Shown: piece by piece, positions 45,060 through 54,450 of the stretch
Numbering within the stretch: the first letter of the stretch is position 1
Layout of the letters: the number at the start of each line of letters is the position of its first letter
DNA from: Mesorhizobium huakuii
GTDB taxonomy: Bacteria > Pseudomonadota > Alphaproteobacteria > Rhizobiales > Rhizobiaceae
Length of the DNA stretch: 64,000 bases
Assembly (NCBI RefSeq): GCF_030160235.1
Contig: NZ_BSNY01000051.1
Location: forward strand, 124,001-188,000
Direction: 5' to 3'
The notes under the pieces: generated by a model
Databases searched by the model: none
What the model was told of the DNA's origin: nothing
What the model saw: only the letters and a program-made list of their open reading frames with translations
Position numbers and translations under genes: made by a program

Positions 45060-47468
45060 ATGGCAGTGACGCCGATCGTTCCCCCGGGCGCACCGGGCAT
45101 TCCGGCGCGCTGGACATCGAGCGCCAAGAGCGGCGTCGGCACCGCGTTTTCAGCCAAGAGCCCGCTCTGGTTCACCATGAGCCACGGCATCTTGAACGAG
45201 ATCTACTATCCGCGTCTCGACAGCGCTTGCACGCGCGACATGGAACTGATCGTCACCGGCCCCGGTGGCTATTTCTCGGAAGAGAAGCGCGACGCCACGC
45301 ACGCAGTAGCGCCTTTCGAGGACGGCGTGCCGGGCTACAGGCTGACCAACACCGCGTCGGACGGCGCCTACCGTATCGAAAAGCGTATCATTACGGATCC
45401 GAAACGGCCTGTCCTGCTGCAAGAGATTGCATTCGTACCCCTGAAGAATTCGGCGGCCGACTACCAGGTCTACGCGCTGCTTGCGCCGCACCTCGTCAAC
45501 GCCGGCATGGGCAACACTGCCTGGGTCGGCGAACACAAGGGCCAGCGCATTCTCTTCGCCACGGGGCGCGGCGTATCCCTTGCGCTGGTCTCCTCACTGC
45601 CCTGGAATAGCTGTTCGGCCGGCTATGTCGGCTTCTCCGACGGATGGCAGCAATTGCAGAACGGCGGCGCGCTCGACCCCTCCTGCCAGCGGGCGGAAGA
45701 CGGCAATGTCGCCCTGACCGGCGAGATCGGCTTTTCCGCCGGCAAGACCATGGCGCTGCTGGCGCTTGGCTTCGGCGCGTCGCCGCAAGCAGCCGCCGAC
45801 CTGGCGCTGGCCAGTCTCAAGCAGGGTTTCGACGCCGCCGCCGAAACCTATGTCGAAAACTGGCGGACATTCCAGGCCAGGCTTGAGAAGCTCGACCGAC
45901 ACACCGCCTCCGGGCTGAATACCTATCGTGTGAGCACAGCGGTTCTCGCCTCGCATCTCTCGGTCGCGAGACCCGGCGCCGCCGTTGCCAGCCTTTCGAT
46001 CCCGTGGGGCTTCAACAAGGGCGATGACGATCTGGGCGGCTACCATCTGGTCTGGCCGCGCGACCTGGTCGAGACCGCCGGCGGCTTCCTTGCCGCCGGC
46101 GACGGCAAGCAGGCGCTGCAGATCCTGACCTATCTGCGCTCGATCCAGCAGCCTGACGGTCACTGGCCGCAGAATGTCTGGTCGGACGGCACCGCCTATT
46201 GGCCCGGCATCCAGATGGATGAATGTGCCTTTCCGCTGCTTCTGGCCGACGCCTTGCGCCGCGCGGGCCACCTGCCGCGCGCCAGGCTCGCCGATTTCCT
46301 GGCCATGATCGAGACCGCCGCGTCTTATGTCGTACGCAACGGTCCCGTTACCGGCGAGGACCGCTGGGAGGAAGACGCCGGATACAGCCCGTTCACGCTG
46401 GCCGTCGAGATCGCCGCGCTGCTTGCCACCGCCGATATGCTGGATATCGTTGGAAGGAGTGAGCCGGCAAACTACCTGCGCGAAACCGCTGATTGCTGGA
46501 ACGATCAGGTCGAACGCTGGACCTATGTCACGGGCACCCAGCTCTGCAGCGAGGTCGGGATCACAGGCTACTATGTTCGTATCGCGCCGCCCGACGATGC
46601 GGGTGCCGCTTCGCCCAAGGACGGCTTCGTGCCGATCAAGAACCGTCCACCCGCCGACACGGACAAACCGGCGGAAGCCATAATCAGCCCCGACGCTCTG
46701 GCTCTTGTTCGCTTTGGCCTCAGGGCAGCCGACGATCCCCGCATCATCGATACCGTCAAGGCCGTCGATACCCTTTTGCGTTGCGATCTGCCGCAAGGCC
46801 CGGTCTGGTACCGCTACACCAGTGACGGCTACGGCGAGCACGAGGATGGCACGCCTTTTGACGGCACCGGCCAGGGACGCGCCTGGCCCCTGCTCAGCGG
46901 CGAGCGGGCGCACTACGAGCTTGCCGCCGGCCGCAAGGGGAAGGCTGCGGAGCTTCTCGAGACCTTCGAGCGTTCGGCTGGCATAGGCGGGCTGCTGCCC
47001 GAACAGGTCTGGGACAGCCAGGATGTGCCGGATCGCGAGCTGTGGCTGGGCAAGCCATCGGGCAGCGCCATGCCGCTGGTCTGGGCGCATGCCGAGCACA
47101 TCAAGCTGTTGCGATCGCTGCGCGACGGAACGGTCTTCGACATGCCGCCGCAAGGCGTCGAGCGCTATATCAAGGGCAAGACAGGTTCGCCGCTCAGGAT
47201 ATGGCGCTTCAACAACAAAATCCGCTCCATCCCGGCCGGCAAGACTTTGCGCGTCGAGCTTTCGGCGCCCGGCGTTGTCCATTGGAGCAGCGACAATTGG
47301 CTGACGATCCAGGACCACAAGACCAGGGAAAACGCTTTTGGCGTCCATCTGGTCGACCTGCCGGTCGCCGGATTTGCGACGGGAAGCACCATCGTCTTCA
47401 CTTTTTTCTGGCCCGAAACGATGCGTTGGGAGAATGTCGACTTTAGCGTCGGCATCGACGCATCATAA
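45060..47468 (+). CDS. GH15 glucan 1,4-alpha-glucosidase (glucoamylase), cytoplasmic
   Basis: An 802-residue enzyme releasing glucose from glycogen-like or malto-oligosaccharide chains. The start at 45060 follows a perfect AGGAGG. No signal peptide is present (MAVTPIVPPGAPGIPARW), implying internal substrate. Residues ~10-270 are the bacterial N-terminal beta-sandwich (WFTMSHGILNEIYYPRLDSA, CTRDMELIVTGPGGYFSEEK). Residues ~285-690 are the (alpha/alpha)6 barrel (WGFNKGDDDLGGYHLVWPRD, DGHWPQNVWSDGTAYWPGIQ, ECAFPLLLADALRRAG, RWEEDAGYSPFTLAVEIAAL, LLPEQVWDSQD). A beta-rich tail of about 110 residues follows. It leads the gnd-zwf-kinase operon. Confidence 0.92.
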   Translation: MAVTPIVPPGAPGIPARWTSSAKSGVGTAFSAKSPLWFTMSHGILNEIYYPRLDSACTRDMELIVTGPGGYFSEEKRDATHAVAPFEDGVPGYRLTNTASDGAYRIEKRIITDPKRPVLLQEIAFVPLKNSAADYQVYALLAPHLVNAGMGNTAWVGEHKGQRILFATGRGVSLALVSSLPWNSCSAGYVGFSDGWQQLQNGGALDPSCQRAEDGNVALTGEIGFSAGKTMALLALGFGASPQAAADLALASLKQGFDAAAETYVENWRTFQARLEKLDRHTASGLNTYRVSTAVLASHLSVARPGAAVASLSIPWGFNKGDDDLGGYHLVWPRDLVETAGGFLAAGDGKQALQILTYLRSIQQPDGHWPQNVWSDGTAYWPGIQMDECAFPLLLADALRRAGHLPRARLADFLAMIETAASYVVRNGPVTGEDRWEEDAGYSPFTLAVEIAALLATADMLDIVGRSEPANYLRETADCWNDQVERWTYVTGTQLCSEVGITGYYVRIAPPDDAGAASPKDGFVPIKNRPPADTDKPAEAIISPDALALVRFGLRAADDPRIIDTVKAVDTLLRCDLPQGPVWYRYTSDGYGEHEDGTPFDGTGQGRAWPLLSGERAHYELAAGRKGKAAELLETFERSAGIGGLLPEQVWDSQDVPDRELWLGKPSGSAMPLVWAHAEHIKLLRSLRDGTVFDMPPQGVERYIKGKTGSPLRIWRFNNKIRSIPAGKTLRVELSAPGVVHWSSDNWLTIQDHKTRENAFGVHLVDLPVAGFATGSTIVFTFFWPETMRWENVDFSVGIDAS

Positions 47469-47518
47469 AGCAGCCGGGCCGATAGATTTCTCTTTCCTCA
47501 AGCAGTCAGGACGAAACC

Positions 47519-48535
47519 ATGCAGATCGGAATGATGGGACTGGGCCGGATGGGCGCCAACATGGTGCGGCGCCTGATGCGCGACGGCCATGAATGCGTCG
47601 TCTACGACATCAACCCGGCAAGCGTCGCGGCCCTGGTCAGCGACGGCGCGCTCGGCGCGGCCTCCCTCACGGAATTCGTCGGCAAGCTCGCCAAGCCACG
47701 CTGTGTCTGGCTGATGCTGCCGGCTGCGATCACCGGCAAGGTCATCGATCAGGTCGCGGCCCTGATGGAGCCCGGCGACATCGTCATCGACGGCGGCAAT
47801 TCCTACTATCACGACGCCGTCGACCAGGCGGCGAAACTGGTCGCCAAGGGTATCCATCTTGTCGATGTCGGCACCAGCGGCGGTGTCTGGGGCCTGGAGC
47901 GCGGCTACTGCCTGATGATCGGCGGTCCCGACGTGGCGGTGCAGCACCTCGATTCGATCTTCGCCACGCTGGCGCCGGGCGCCGATGCCGGCGCCCCGGC
48001 TCCCGACAAGGCCGCCGGCACTGCGCCCTTCGGCTACCTGCATTGCGGGCCGAGCGGCGCCGGCCACTTCGTCAAGATGGTGCACAACGGCATCGAATAT
48101 GGCGTCATGGCCGCCTACGCCGAAGGCATGAACATCCTGAAGTCGGCCAATGCCGGCAAGCGGCAACGCACGGCCGACGCCGAGACCAGCCCGCTGGAGA
48201 ACCCGCAATACTACCAGTTCGATATCGACCTTCCCCAGGTGGCCGAGGTCTGGCGGCACGGCAGCGTCATCGGCTCCTGGCTGCTCGACCTCACCGCCGG
48301 CGCACTGAAGAGCGATCCGGGCCTGGCGCAGTTCGGCGGCCGCGTCTCGGATTCCGGCGAAGGCCGCTGGACGCTGAAGGCGGCGATCGACACCGGCGTG
48401 CCCGCGCCGGTTCTGTCCTCGGCGCTGTTCGACCGCTTCTCCTCGCAAGGCGAATCCGAATTCGCCGACAAGCTGTTGTCCGCCATGCGCTATGCATTCG
48501 GCGGCCACGTCGAAAAGCCGAAGGCCGGCAAGTGA
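47519..48535 (+). CDS. gnd: 6-phosphogluconate dehydrogenase, short (GntZ/YqeC) type
   Basis: A 338-residue oxidative decarboxylase converting 6-phosphogluconate to ribulose 5-phosphate. It has the N-terminal [58 protein letters not shown] and [20 protein letters not shown]. The short form is usually NAD-preferring and distinct from the 470-residue NADP enzyme. It lies 50 bases after the glucoamylase and 22 before zwf. Confidence 0.93.
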   Translation: MQIGMMGLGRMGANMVRRLMRDGHECVVYDINPASVAALVSDGALGAASLTEFVGKLAKPRCVWLMLPAAITGKVIDQVAALMEPGDIVIDGGNSYYHDAVDQAAKLVAKGIHLVDVGTSGGVWGLERGYCLMIGGPDVAVQHLDSIFATLAPGADAGAPAPDKAAGTAPFGYLHCGPSGAGHFVKMVHNGIEYGVMAAYAEGMNILKSANAGKRQRTADAETSPLENPQYYQFDIDLPQVAEVWRHGSVIGSWLLDLTAGALKSDPGLAQFGGRVSDSGEGRWTLKAAIDTGVPAPVLSSALFDRFSSQGESEFADKLLSAMRYAFGGHVEKPKAGK

Positions 48536-48557
48536 CACGGCTTGGGGAGACGCACGC

Positions 48558-49934
48558 ATGAGCCAGGAACGCTCCGACACGCTGGTGCTCTTCGGCGCCA
48601 CCGGCGACCTCGCCCACAAGAAGATATTTCCAGCGCTTTACCAGATGGTCGCCAAGGGCACGCTCACCGAACCGGTGATCGGCGTTGCCTTCGACGCTTG
48701 GGACATCAAGCAGTTGCAGGCCCGCGCCCGCGACGGCATCGTCAACGCGCTGGGCAAGATCGACGACAAGGTGTTCGCCAAATTCGCATCGCTGCTGCGC
48801 TATGTCAGCGGCGACTACCGCGATTCCGCCACTTTCGAGAAGCTGAAGACCGCGCTTGGCACCGCCCAGCGGCCGCTGCACTACATGGCGGTTCCGCCGA
48901 CCATGTTCGAGACTGTCGTGCAAGGGTTGGAGCAGTCGGGCACCGCGCGCGGCGCGCGGCTGATGGTGGAAAAGCCGTTTGGCCACGACCTGCAGTCTGC
49001 GCGCTGGCTGAACCGGGTGCTGCATCTGGTGTTCGACGAACAGTCGATCTTCCGCATCGACCACTATCTCGGCAAGGAAGCGATCCAGAACCTGCTCTAT
49101 TTCCGCTTCGCCAATTCCTTTCTCGAGCCGATCTGGAACCGCAACTTCGTCGAGAGCGTGCAGATCACCATGGCCGAGGATTTCGGCGTCGAGGGCCGTG
49201 GCCGCTTCTATGACGATGTCGGCTGCATCAGGGATGTCATCGAGAACCACCTGCTCAACATCCTCTTGCTGCTGGCCATGGAGCCGCCGGTCGGCCGCTC
49301 CGCCGACGATCTGATCGACGAGAAGGTCCAGGTTCTCAGGGCGATCCGCACGCTGACGAAAGACGATGTCGTGCGCGGCCAGTTCACCGGCTATCTCGCC
49401 GAGCCCGGCGTGGCGCCGAATTCGCCCGTCGAGACCTTCGCGGCGGTGCGCTTCTTCGTCGACACCTGGCGCTGGCAGGACGTGCCGTTCTTCATCCGCG
49501 CCGGCAAGAACATGCCGGTGCATGTCACCGAAGTGGTTGTGCGGCTGAAGCGGCCGCCGCTCGACGTCTTCGACCCGATCAAGCCCGCCGACCAGAATTA
49601 CGTGCGCTTCCGCATCGACCCGCAAGTGGTGATCGCCATCGGCGCGCAGCGCAAGGCGCCTGGCGACGACATGGTCGGCGAGCAGGTGGAATTGACGGCG
49701 CTCGACGACAGCAAGGCCGACATGCCGCCCTATGAAAGGCTGATCGGCGACGCCATGAACGGCAATGGCCAGCTCTTCACCCGCCAGGACGCGGCCGAGC
49801 TCGCCTGGCGCATCGTCGGCCCGGTCCTCGGCGACACCACGCCGCCACATCTCTACGAGCCGAAGACTTGGGGACCGGGGGACGCCATGACCGGCTTCGG
49901 GCCGCCCAATGGCTGGATCGACCCGGTGGCATGA
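48558..49934 (+). CDS. zwf: Glucose-6-phosphate 1-dehydrogenase
   Basis: A 458-residue enzyme oxidising glucose 6-phosphate to the lactone. The cofactor motif is [20 protein letters not shown] (GATGDLA), the active site [15 protein letters not shown], and [10 protein letters not shown] with [20 protein letters not shown] follows. Start 48558 (MSQERSD) after GGGGAGA; the frame is open into the end of gnd. No lactonase (pgl) or edd follows, unlike the standard rhizobial zwf-pgl-edd operon, which points to a dedicated pentose-phosphate branch. Confidence 0.94.
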   Translation: MSQERSDTLVLFGATGDLAHKKIFPALYQMVAKGTLTEPVIGVAFDAWDIKQLQARARDGIVNALGKIDDKVFAKFASLLRYVSGDYRDSATFEKLKTALGTAQRPLHYMAVPPTMFETVVQGLEQSGTARGARLMVEKPFGHDLQSARWLNRVLHLVFDEQSIFRIDHYLGKEAIQNLLYFRFANSFLEPIWNRNFVESVQITMAEDFGVEGRGRFYDDVGCIRDVIENHLLNILLLLAMEPPVGRSADDLIDEKVQVLRAIRTLTKDDVVRGQFTGYLAEPGVAPNSPVETFAAVRFFVDTWRWQDVPFFIRAGKNMPVHVTEVVVRLKRPPLDVFDPIKPADQNYVRFRIDPQVVIAIGAQRKAPGDDMVGEQVELTALDDSKADMPPYERLIGDAMNGNGQLFTRQDAAELAWRIVGPVLGDTTPPHLYEPKTWGPGDAMTGFGPPNGWIDPVA

Positions 49935-49948
49935 GTGGAGGGAACGTG

Positions 49949-50653
49949 ATGGCCAAGGCGGTGAAGCAACCGGCATCGGACGCCGAGCAGATCGTGCTTT
50001 CGATCGACATTGGCGGCTCGCACGTCAAGATCCTGACCAGCGCCGGCGGTGCCGAGCGCCGGGACGATTCCGGCCCGGACCTGACGCCGCAGCAGATGAT
50101 CGACAAGGTGAAGAAGCTCGCCGAGGGCCTGTCCTACGACGTCATCTCGATGGGCTATCCCGGCCCGGTGCGTCACAACAAGCCGGTGCTCGACCCGATG
50201 AATCTCGGCAAGGGCTGGGCCGGCTTCGATTTCGACGCGCAGTTCGGCAAGCCGGTCAAGGTGGTCAATGATGCGCTGATGCAGGCCATCGGCAGCTATG
50301 AAGGCGGGCGCATGCTGTTCCTCGGGCTGGGAACCGGCCTCGGCGCGGCGATGGTCTTCGACAATGTCGGGCAGCCGATGGAACTCGCCCATCTTCCCTA
50401 CAGGAAAGGCCGGAGCTTCGAGGATTATGTCGGCGAGCGCGGCCTGGAGAAGCGCGGCAAGAAGAAGTGGCGCAAATACGTCTTCGACGTCGTCACCCGG
50501 CTGCGCGCCGCCCTGCAGCCAGACTATGTCGTCATTGGCGGCGGCAATGTCGACAAGCTCGACGCGTTACCGGCCGAGGCCAGGCGCGGTGACAACACAC
50601 GCGCCTTCGAAGGCGGATTTCGTCTGTGGCGAGACAAGGCCTTGATCGTCTGA
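49949..50653 (+). CDS. ppgK: ROK-family glucokinase, polyphosphate glucokinase-like
   Basis: A 234-residue sugar kinase. The phosphate-1 loop is LSIDIGGSHVKILTS, the central part VISMGYPGPVRHNKPVLDPM, the catalytic Asp region VKVVNDALMQAIGSYEGGRM, and the phosphate-2 loop FLGLGTGLGAAMVFDNVG. Compactness and GPV-with-Lys features fit polyphosphate/ATP glucokinases better than ordinary ROK kinases. It would phosphorylate glucose released by the upstream glucoamylase and feed zwf. Start 49949 follows GGAGGGAAC; an ATG 18 bases earlier is possible. Confidence 0.83.
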   Translation: MAKAVKQPASDAEQIVLSIDIGGSHVKILTSAGGAERRDDSGPDLTPQQMIDKVKKLAEGLSYDVISMGYPGPVRHNKPVLDPMNLGKGWAGFDFDAQFGKPVKVVNDALMQAIGSYEGGRMLFLGLGTGLGAAMVFDNVGQPMELAHLPYRKGRSFEDYVGERGLEKRGKKKWRKYVFDVVTRLRAALQPDYVVIGGGNVDKLDALPAEARRGDNTRAFEGGFRLWRDKALIV

Positions 50654-50865
50654 TATTATTACAGTTTAGTATAGTTGTTCAAAATAACGTGTGACGTCGC
50701 GCTTAATCATTGCGTTGCGCAGATTTGCCGACTAGGAATTTCTGGCACTAACCCGCGCGTTCCACTGGATACGCTTGAAGACGCCTCAGCATTTTTGATT
50801 TTGTGCCTCGTCCTTTCGAAAACGATCCCCCTTTTCGAGGCCGTGCACCATAGACGGAGGAAACA

Positions 50866-51324
50866 TTGACCGACGATAGCAACGACGCTCGCATCGAACT
50901 GCTCGAGCTGACCGCCCACATCGTATCCGCTTACGTTGAGAAGAACCGCCTGCCCGCCTCCGGCCTGGCCGACCTCATCGCCAGCGTCGCCACCTCGATC
51001 GGCGGGCTCGGCAAGCCGGCGGTGCCGGTAGCGGCCCCCCTGGTTCCCGCGGTCAACCCGAAGAAGTCGGTGACGCCAGATTTCATCATCTGCCTCGAGG
51101 ACGGCAAGAAGTTCAAATCGCTGAAGCGCCATCTCGGCGTGCATTTCGGCCTGACGCCGGACGCCTACCGCGCCAAATGGGGCCTGCCGTCGGATTATCC
51201 GATGGTTGCTCCCAACTATGCGGCCTCGCGCTCGCAACTGGCGAAGTCCATCGGCCTCGGCCGCAAGGCCGTCGAAGTGGCGCCCGTCAAGGCCAAGGGC
51301 CGCAAGGTCAAGGTTTCGGCCTGA
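50866..51324 (+). CDS. mucR: MucR/Ros family transcriptional regulator
   Basis: A 152-residue regulator with TTG start 50866 after GGAGGAAACA. The prokaryotic zinc-finger-like domain (residues ~70-125) reads ICLEDGKKFKSLKRHLGVHF, then LTPDAYRAKWGLPSDYPMVA. The second Cys of Ros (CLEC) is Asp here (CLED); such changes are known in M. loti Ml proteins, some of which fold without zinc. MucR represses exopolysaccharide, motility and cell-cycle genes and often itself. The upstream 212 bases are AT-rich (50654-50720), as MucR targets are. Confidence 0.93.
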   Translation: MTDDSNDARIELLELTAHIVSAYVEKNRLPASGLADLIASVATSIGGLGKPAVPVAAPLVPAVNPKKSVTPDFIICLEDGKKFKSLKRHLGVHFGLTPDAYRAKWGLPSDYPMVAPNYAASRSQLAKSIGLGRKAVEVAPVKAKGRKVKVSA

Positions 51325-51364
51325 GCATTCAGGCCTGAGCCAATATTTGGGACGACTGGAACAG

Positions 51365-51405
51365 AAGCCTGCCGGCGAAACCGCCTTGGCAGGCTTCCTG
51401 TTTTT
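51365..51405 (+). terminator. Rho-independent terminator after mucR
   Basis: AAGCCTGCC (51365-51373) pairs with GGCAGGCTT (51388-51396), followed by CCTG and TTTTT (51401-51405). It lies 41 bases after the mucR stop and isolates mucR from the aminotransferase gene. Confidence 0.8.
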
Positions 51406-51446
51406 GTGGCTTGGATGAACCGGACAAAGGTCATGTGGGGGAAGCC

Positions 51447-52547
51447 ATGAACTACACCAGGATGGTGATCGAGAAAGAGGCGCCGGAGGAGTACGGCTAC
51501 GACCGCATCCGCTACAATCTCTCCGAAAGTTCGATCGCCGACCAGAAACTTTCCGACATCGGCCTGTCCCTGCCGGACCTCACGCTGTTCTATGGCGAGC
51601 ATCGCGGCGACAAGGAGTTGCGCGCCCTGATCGCGGCGCAGGATGCCGGCATCTCGCCTGATGACGTGCTGGTCACCGCCGGCGCCGCCGGCGCGCTGTT
51701 CATCATCTCGACGTCGCTGCTGTCGGCGAGCGACCATCTCGTCGTCATCCGGCCCAACTACGCCACCAACATCGAAACCCCACGCGCGATCGGCTGCGCC
51801 ATCAGCTTTGTCGACCTTGCTTTCGAGGACGGCTTCGCCATCGATGTCGAGGCCGTCAAGGCGGCGATGCGGCCGAACACGAAACTGATCAGCGTTACTT
51901 GCCCGCACAACCCGACCGGCACGATGATGGGCCAGGCCGATCTCGACGCGCTGGTGGCGCTCGCGGAAGCGAGCGGCTGCCATTTGCTGGTCGACGAAAC
52001 CTACCGCGACCTTTCCTATGGCCGGCGCCTGCCGTCGGCGGCTTCGCTCTCCCCGAAGGCAATCAGCGTCGCATCGCTGTCGAAAGCCTTCGGCATTCCC
52101 GGCATCCGCATCGGCTGGCTGATCACCAGGGATGCCGCGCTTCAGGAAACGTTCCTTGCCGCCAAGGAACAGATCGGCATCTGCGGCAGCGTCATCGACG
52201 AAGGCATTGCGCGCGGCATGCTCGAGCGCCGTGACGCTTTCCTGGGAGGCCTGCTGCCCGAAATGGCCAGGCGTCGCGACATCGTCCAGGCCTGGATCGA
52301 CCGCGAGCCGCTGGTTGACTGGGTGCGGCCCGAAGGCGGCGTCGTCGGCTTCCCGCGCCTCAATGTCGAACCCGGCTTCGACCTCGATCGCTTCTATCTG
52401 AACCTGCTGGAAAACCATGGCACCTATGTCGGCCCCGGCCACTGGTTCGAAATAGAGAAACGCTTCTTCCGCGTCGGCTTCGGCTGGCCGACGGAAGCCG
52501 AGTTGCGAGGCGGGCTCGACGCCATTTCGGCGGCACTTCGGCAATAA
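51447..52547 (+). CDS. PLP-dependent class I/II aminotransferase
   Basis: A 366-residue fold-type I enzyme. PLP contacts visible: GAAGALFIISTSLLSA (phosphate-binding turn), CPHNPTGTMMGQADLDALVA, LLVDETYRDLSYG (Asp to pyridine N), and SVASLSKAFGIPGIRIGWL (Schiff-base Lys). Start 51447 follows GGGGGAAGCC. Similar proteins are annotated as capreomycidine-synthase-like or general aminotransferases; the substrate is not evident. It is followed after 163 bases by an exporter. Confidence 0.88.
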   Translation: MNYTRMVIEKEAPEEYGYDRIRYNLSESSIADQKLSDIGLSLPDLTLFYGEHRGDKELRALIAAQDAGISPDDVLVTAGAAGALFIISTSLLSASDHLVVIRPNYATNIETPRAIGCAISFVDLAFEDGFAIDVEAVKAAMRPNTKLISVTCPHNPTGTMMGQADLDALVALAEASGCHLLVDETYRDLSYGRRLPSAASLSPKAISVASLSKAFGIPGIRIGWLITRDAALQETFLAAKEQIGICGSVIDEGIARGMLERRDAFLGGLLPEMARRRDIVQAWIDREPLVDWVRPEGGVVGFPRLNVEPGFDLDRFYLNLLENHGTYVGPGHWFEIEKRFFRVGFGWPTEAELRGGLDAISAALRQ

Positions 52548-52710
52548 CGTCCTCGTGCGACGGACGCAACAGGCTGGAAATCCCTTGATCCAGCGCTGAT
52601 TTTAGCACACATCGCGCATCGAACTTTGCTAGACGTTCCATTGGTCGGACCAGCGCCCATCCTTGGGAAGTGCCCCGCCGGCCGATGCCATCGCAACGGG
52701 GCCTTTATTC

Positions 52711-53949
52711 ATGACATCCCTAAAAAGTCCACCTGAACAGCGTTACGCTGCCTTCCGGCACAAAGCCTTCCTTAGCTACTGGACGGCGCGCTTCCTCACC
52801 ACCTTCGCGACCATGATCGTCTCCGTCGCCGTCGGCTGGCAGATCTATGATTTGACGCGCGATCCCTTCGACCTCGGTATTGTCGGCATCGTCCAGTTCC
52901 TGCCGTCACTGCTCTTGGTGCTGGTCACCGGCGTCGTCGCCGACCGCTTCGGGCGTCGGCTGATCATGGCGCTGTCAACGGTGACCGAGAGCATATGCGC
53001 CCTCATTCTGCTGGTCCTGACGCTGCGCGGTCTCGTCAGCCCGCTGCCGGTCTTCGCCGTGCTTGCGATGTTCGGCACGGCGCGGGCCTTTTACGGCCCG
53101 GCCTCATCCTCGCTGTTCGCCAATCTTGTGCCACCGGAGGATTTCGGCAACGCGATTGCCTGGAACTCGTCCGCCTGGCAGACGGCGACCATCGTTGGGC
53201 CGGTTGCCGGCGGCCTGCTCTACGGTGTTTCACCGGAAGTCGCATACGCCATCGCCGCCCTGCTGATGCTGGCTGCCGCTCTGTTGATTTTCACCATTCC
53301 CAGGCCCGCCCAGCGGGCCGCCACCGACAAGCCGACCATGGAGACGCTGTTTGCCGGCTTCCGCTACATCTGGAGCGAGAAGATCGTGCTTGGCGCCATC
53401 TCTCTCGATCTGTTCGCGGTGCTCCTCTCCGGCGCCTCGGCATTGCTGCCGGTCTATGCGCGAGACATCCTGCAGCTCGGCCCCTGGGGCCTCGGCCTGC
53501 TGCGCTCGGCCCCGGGCATCGGCGCCATCTGTGTGGCGGTCTGGCTCGCCGGGCACCCGATCCGCAACCATGCTGGTGTGATCATGCTCGGCTTCGTCGC
53601 GGCATTCGGCGCCTCCACCGTGCTGTTCGGGCTGTCCACCATCACCTGGCTGTCGATCGTCGCACTCGCCCTCCTCGGCGCCACCGACATGTTCAGCGTC
53701 TACATCAGGGAGACGCTGATCCAGCTGTGGACGCCGGACGAGGTGCGTGGCCGCGTCAACGCCGTCAACCAGGTCTTCGTCGGCGCCTCCAACGAAGTCG
53801 GCGAATTCCGCGCCGGCACCATGGCGGCGCTGATCGGCACTGTACCGGCCGTCGTGATTGGCGGCGTCGGCGCCATCGCGGTTGCCGGGTTGTGGGCGTA
53901 TCTGTTCCCGCAATTGCGCAAGGTGCGCCACCTCGACGGGCGCAACTGA
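52711..53949 (+). CDS. MFS transporter, EntS-like exporter family
   Basis: A 412-residue membrane protein with 12 predicted helices. FLTTFATMIVSVAVGWQIYD is helix 1; the MFS loop after helix 2 is GVVADRFGRRLIMALSTV. ARAFYGPASSSLFANLVPPE is typical of the EntS/2A0121 group that includes siderophore and multidrug exporters. A central charged loop at ~195-215 separates halves. Start 52711 (MTSLKSP) was chosen as the family-like start; the ribosome site is weak. The next gene is 48 bases away. Confidence 0.88.
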   Translation: MTSLKSPPEQRYAAFRHKAFLSYWTARFLTTFATMIVSVAVGWQIYDLTRDPFDLGIVGIVQFLPSLLLVLVTGVVADRFGRRLIMALSTVTESICALILLVLTLRGLVSPLPVFAVLAMFGTARAFYGPASSSLFANLVPPEDFGNAIAWNSSAWQTATIVGPVAGGLLYGVSPEVAYAIAALLMLAAALLIFTIPRPAQRAATDKPTMETLFAGFRYIWSEKIVLGAISLDLFAVLLSGASALLPVYARDILQLGPWGLGLLRSAPGIGAICVAVWLAGHPIRNHAGVIMLGFVAAFGASTVLFGLSTITWLSIVALALLGATDMFSVYIRETLIQLWTPDEVRGRVNAVNQVFVGASNEVGEFRAGTMAALIGTVPAVVIGGVGAIAVAGLWAYLFPQLRKVRHLDGRN

Positions 53950-53997
53950 CGCTCGCCGATGGGAGGCAAAATACATCACCCCGTCACAGGAAATCCC

Positions 53998-54306
53998 ATG
54001 ATCACCTGCTACCTGAAATATGTCATCGACCCCTACAAGCTTGCCGAGTTTGAAGAATATGGCCGTCGCTGGATCGGTCTGGTCAATCGCCTCGGCGGAA
54101 ACCATCATGGCTATTTCCTTCCGAGCGAAGGAGCGAACAATATCGCCTATGCCATGTTCAGCTTTCCAAGCCTTGCCGACTATGAGGACTATCGCAAGCG
54201 GATGGCTGCGGACCCGGAATGCCAGGATGTGTTTGAAGCGGAAAAACGCAATCGCAGCATTCTGAGCTACGAACGCAGCTTCATGCGGCCGGTGCTCGAA
54301 CCCTAG
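53998..54306 (+). CDS. NIPSNAP family protein
   Basis: A 102-residue ferredoxin-like-fold protein: ITCYLKYVIDPYKLAEFEEY, then GGNHHGYFLPSEGANNIAYA, then FSFPSLADYEDYRKRMAADP and SYERSFMRPVLEP. NIPSNAP proteins have no settled reaction in bacteria. Its stop codon (54304-54306) lies inside an intergenic repeat, so the last residues may have been shaped by repeat insertion. Confidence 0.88.
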   Translation: MITCYLKYVIDPYKLAEFEEYGRRWIGLVNRLGGNHHGYFLPSEGANNIAYAMFSFPSLADYEDYRKRMAADPECQDVFEAEKRNRSILSYERSFMRPVLEP

Positions 54307-54441
54307 AGCAATTCCAGGAAAAGTGTGAGCGGTTTTCCCGGGCAAAGCGCATAGCGCTTTGCCCTTGCGAATTGCGTCAAAACAAAGAGTTAGAGTGGTT
54401 CGCCGTTTCCATGAAACGGTGAAACGCTCTAGAGCAATTCC
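54303..54441. repeat. Rhizobial intergenic palindromic repeat unit
   Basis: CTAGAGCAATTCC opens the unit (54303-54315) and recurs at its far end (54429-54441). Inside are two hairpins: GGGCAAAGCGC-ATA-GCGCTTTGCCC (54340-54364, 11 pairs) and CCGTTTC-CAT-GAAACGG (54403-54419). I recognise the pattern (TAGAGCAATTCC, GTTTCC-TGAAAC, CGCTCTAG) as a repeat common in Mesorhizobium genomes. It lies between the converging NIPSNAP and amidotransferase genes and may also terminate transcription. Confidence 0.75.
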
Positions 54442-54450
54442 GCGAGAGAG

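Noticed and set aside
45594-47348. 584-codon open frame on the minus strand inside the glucoamylase gene
   Set aside because: Shadow frame caused by high GC; no domain, no ribosome site, and fully antisense to a convincing GH15 gene.
48291-49976. 561-codon minus-strand frame over zwf
   Set aside because: Antisense to zwf and without any family feature.
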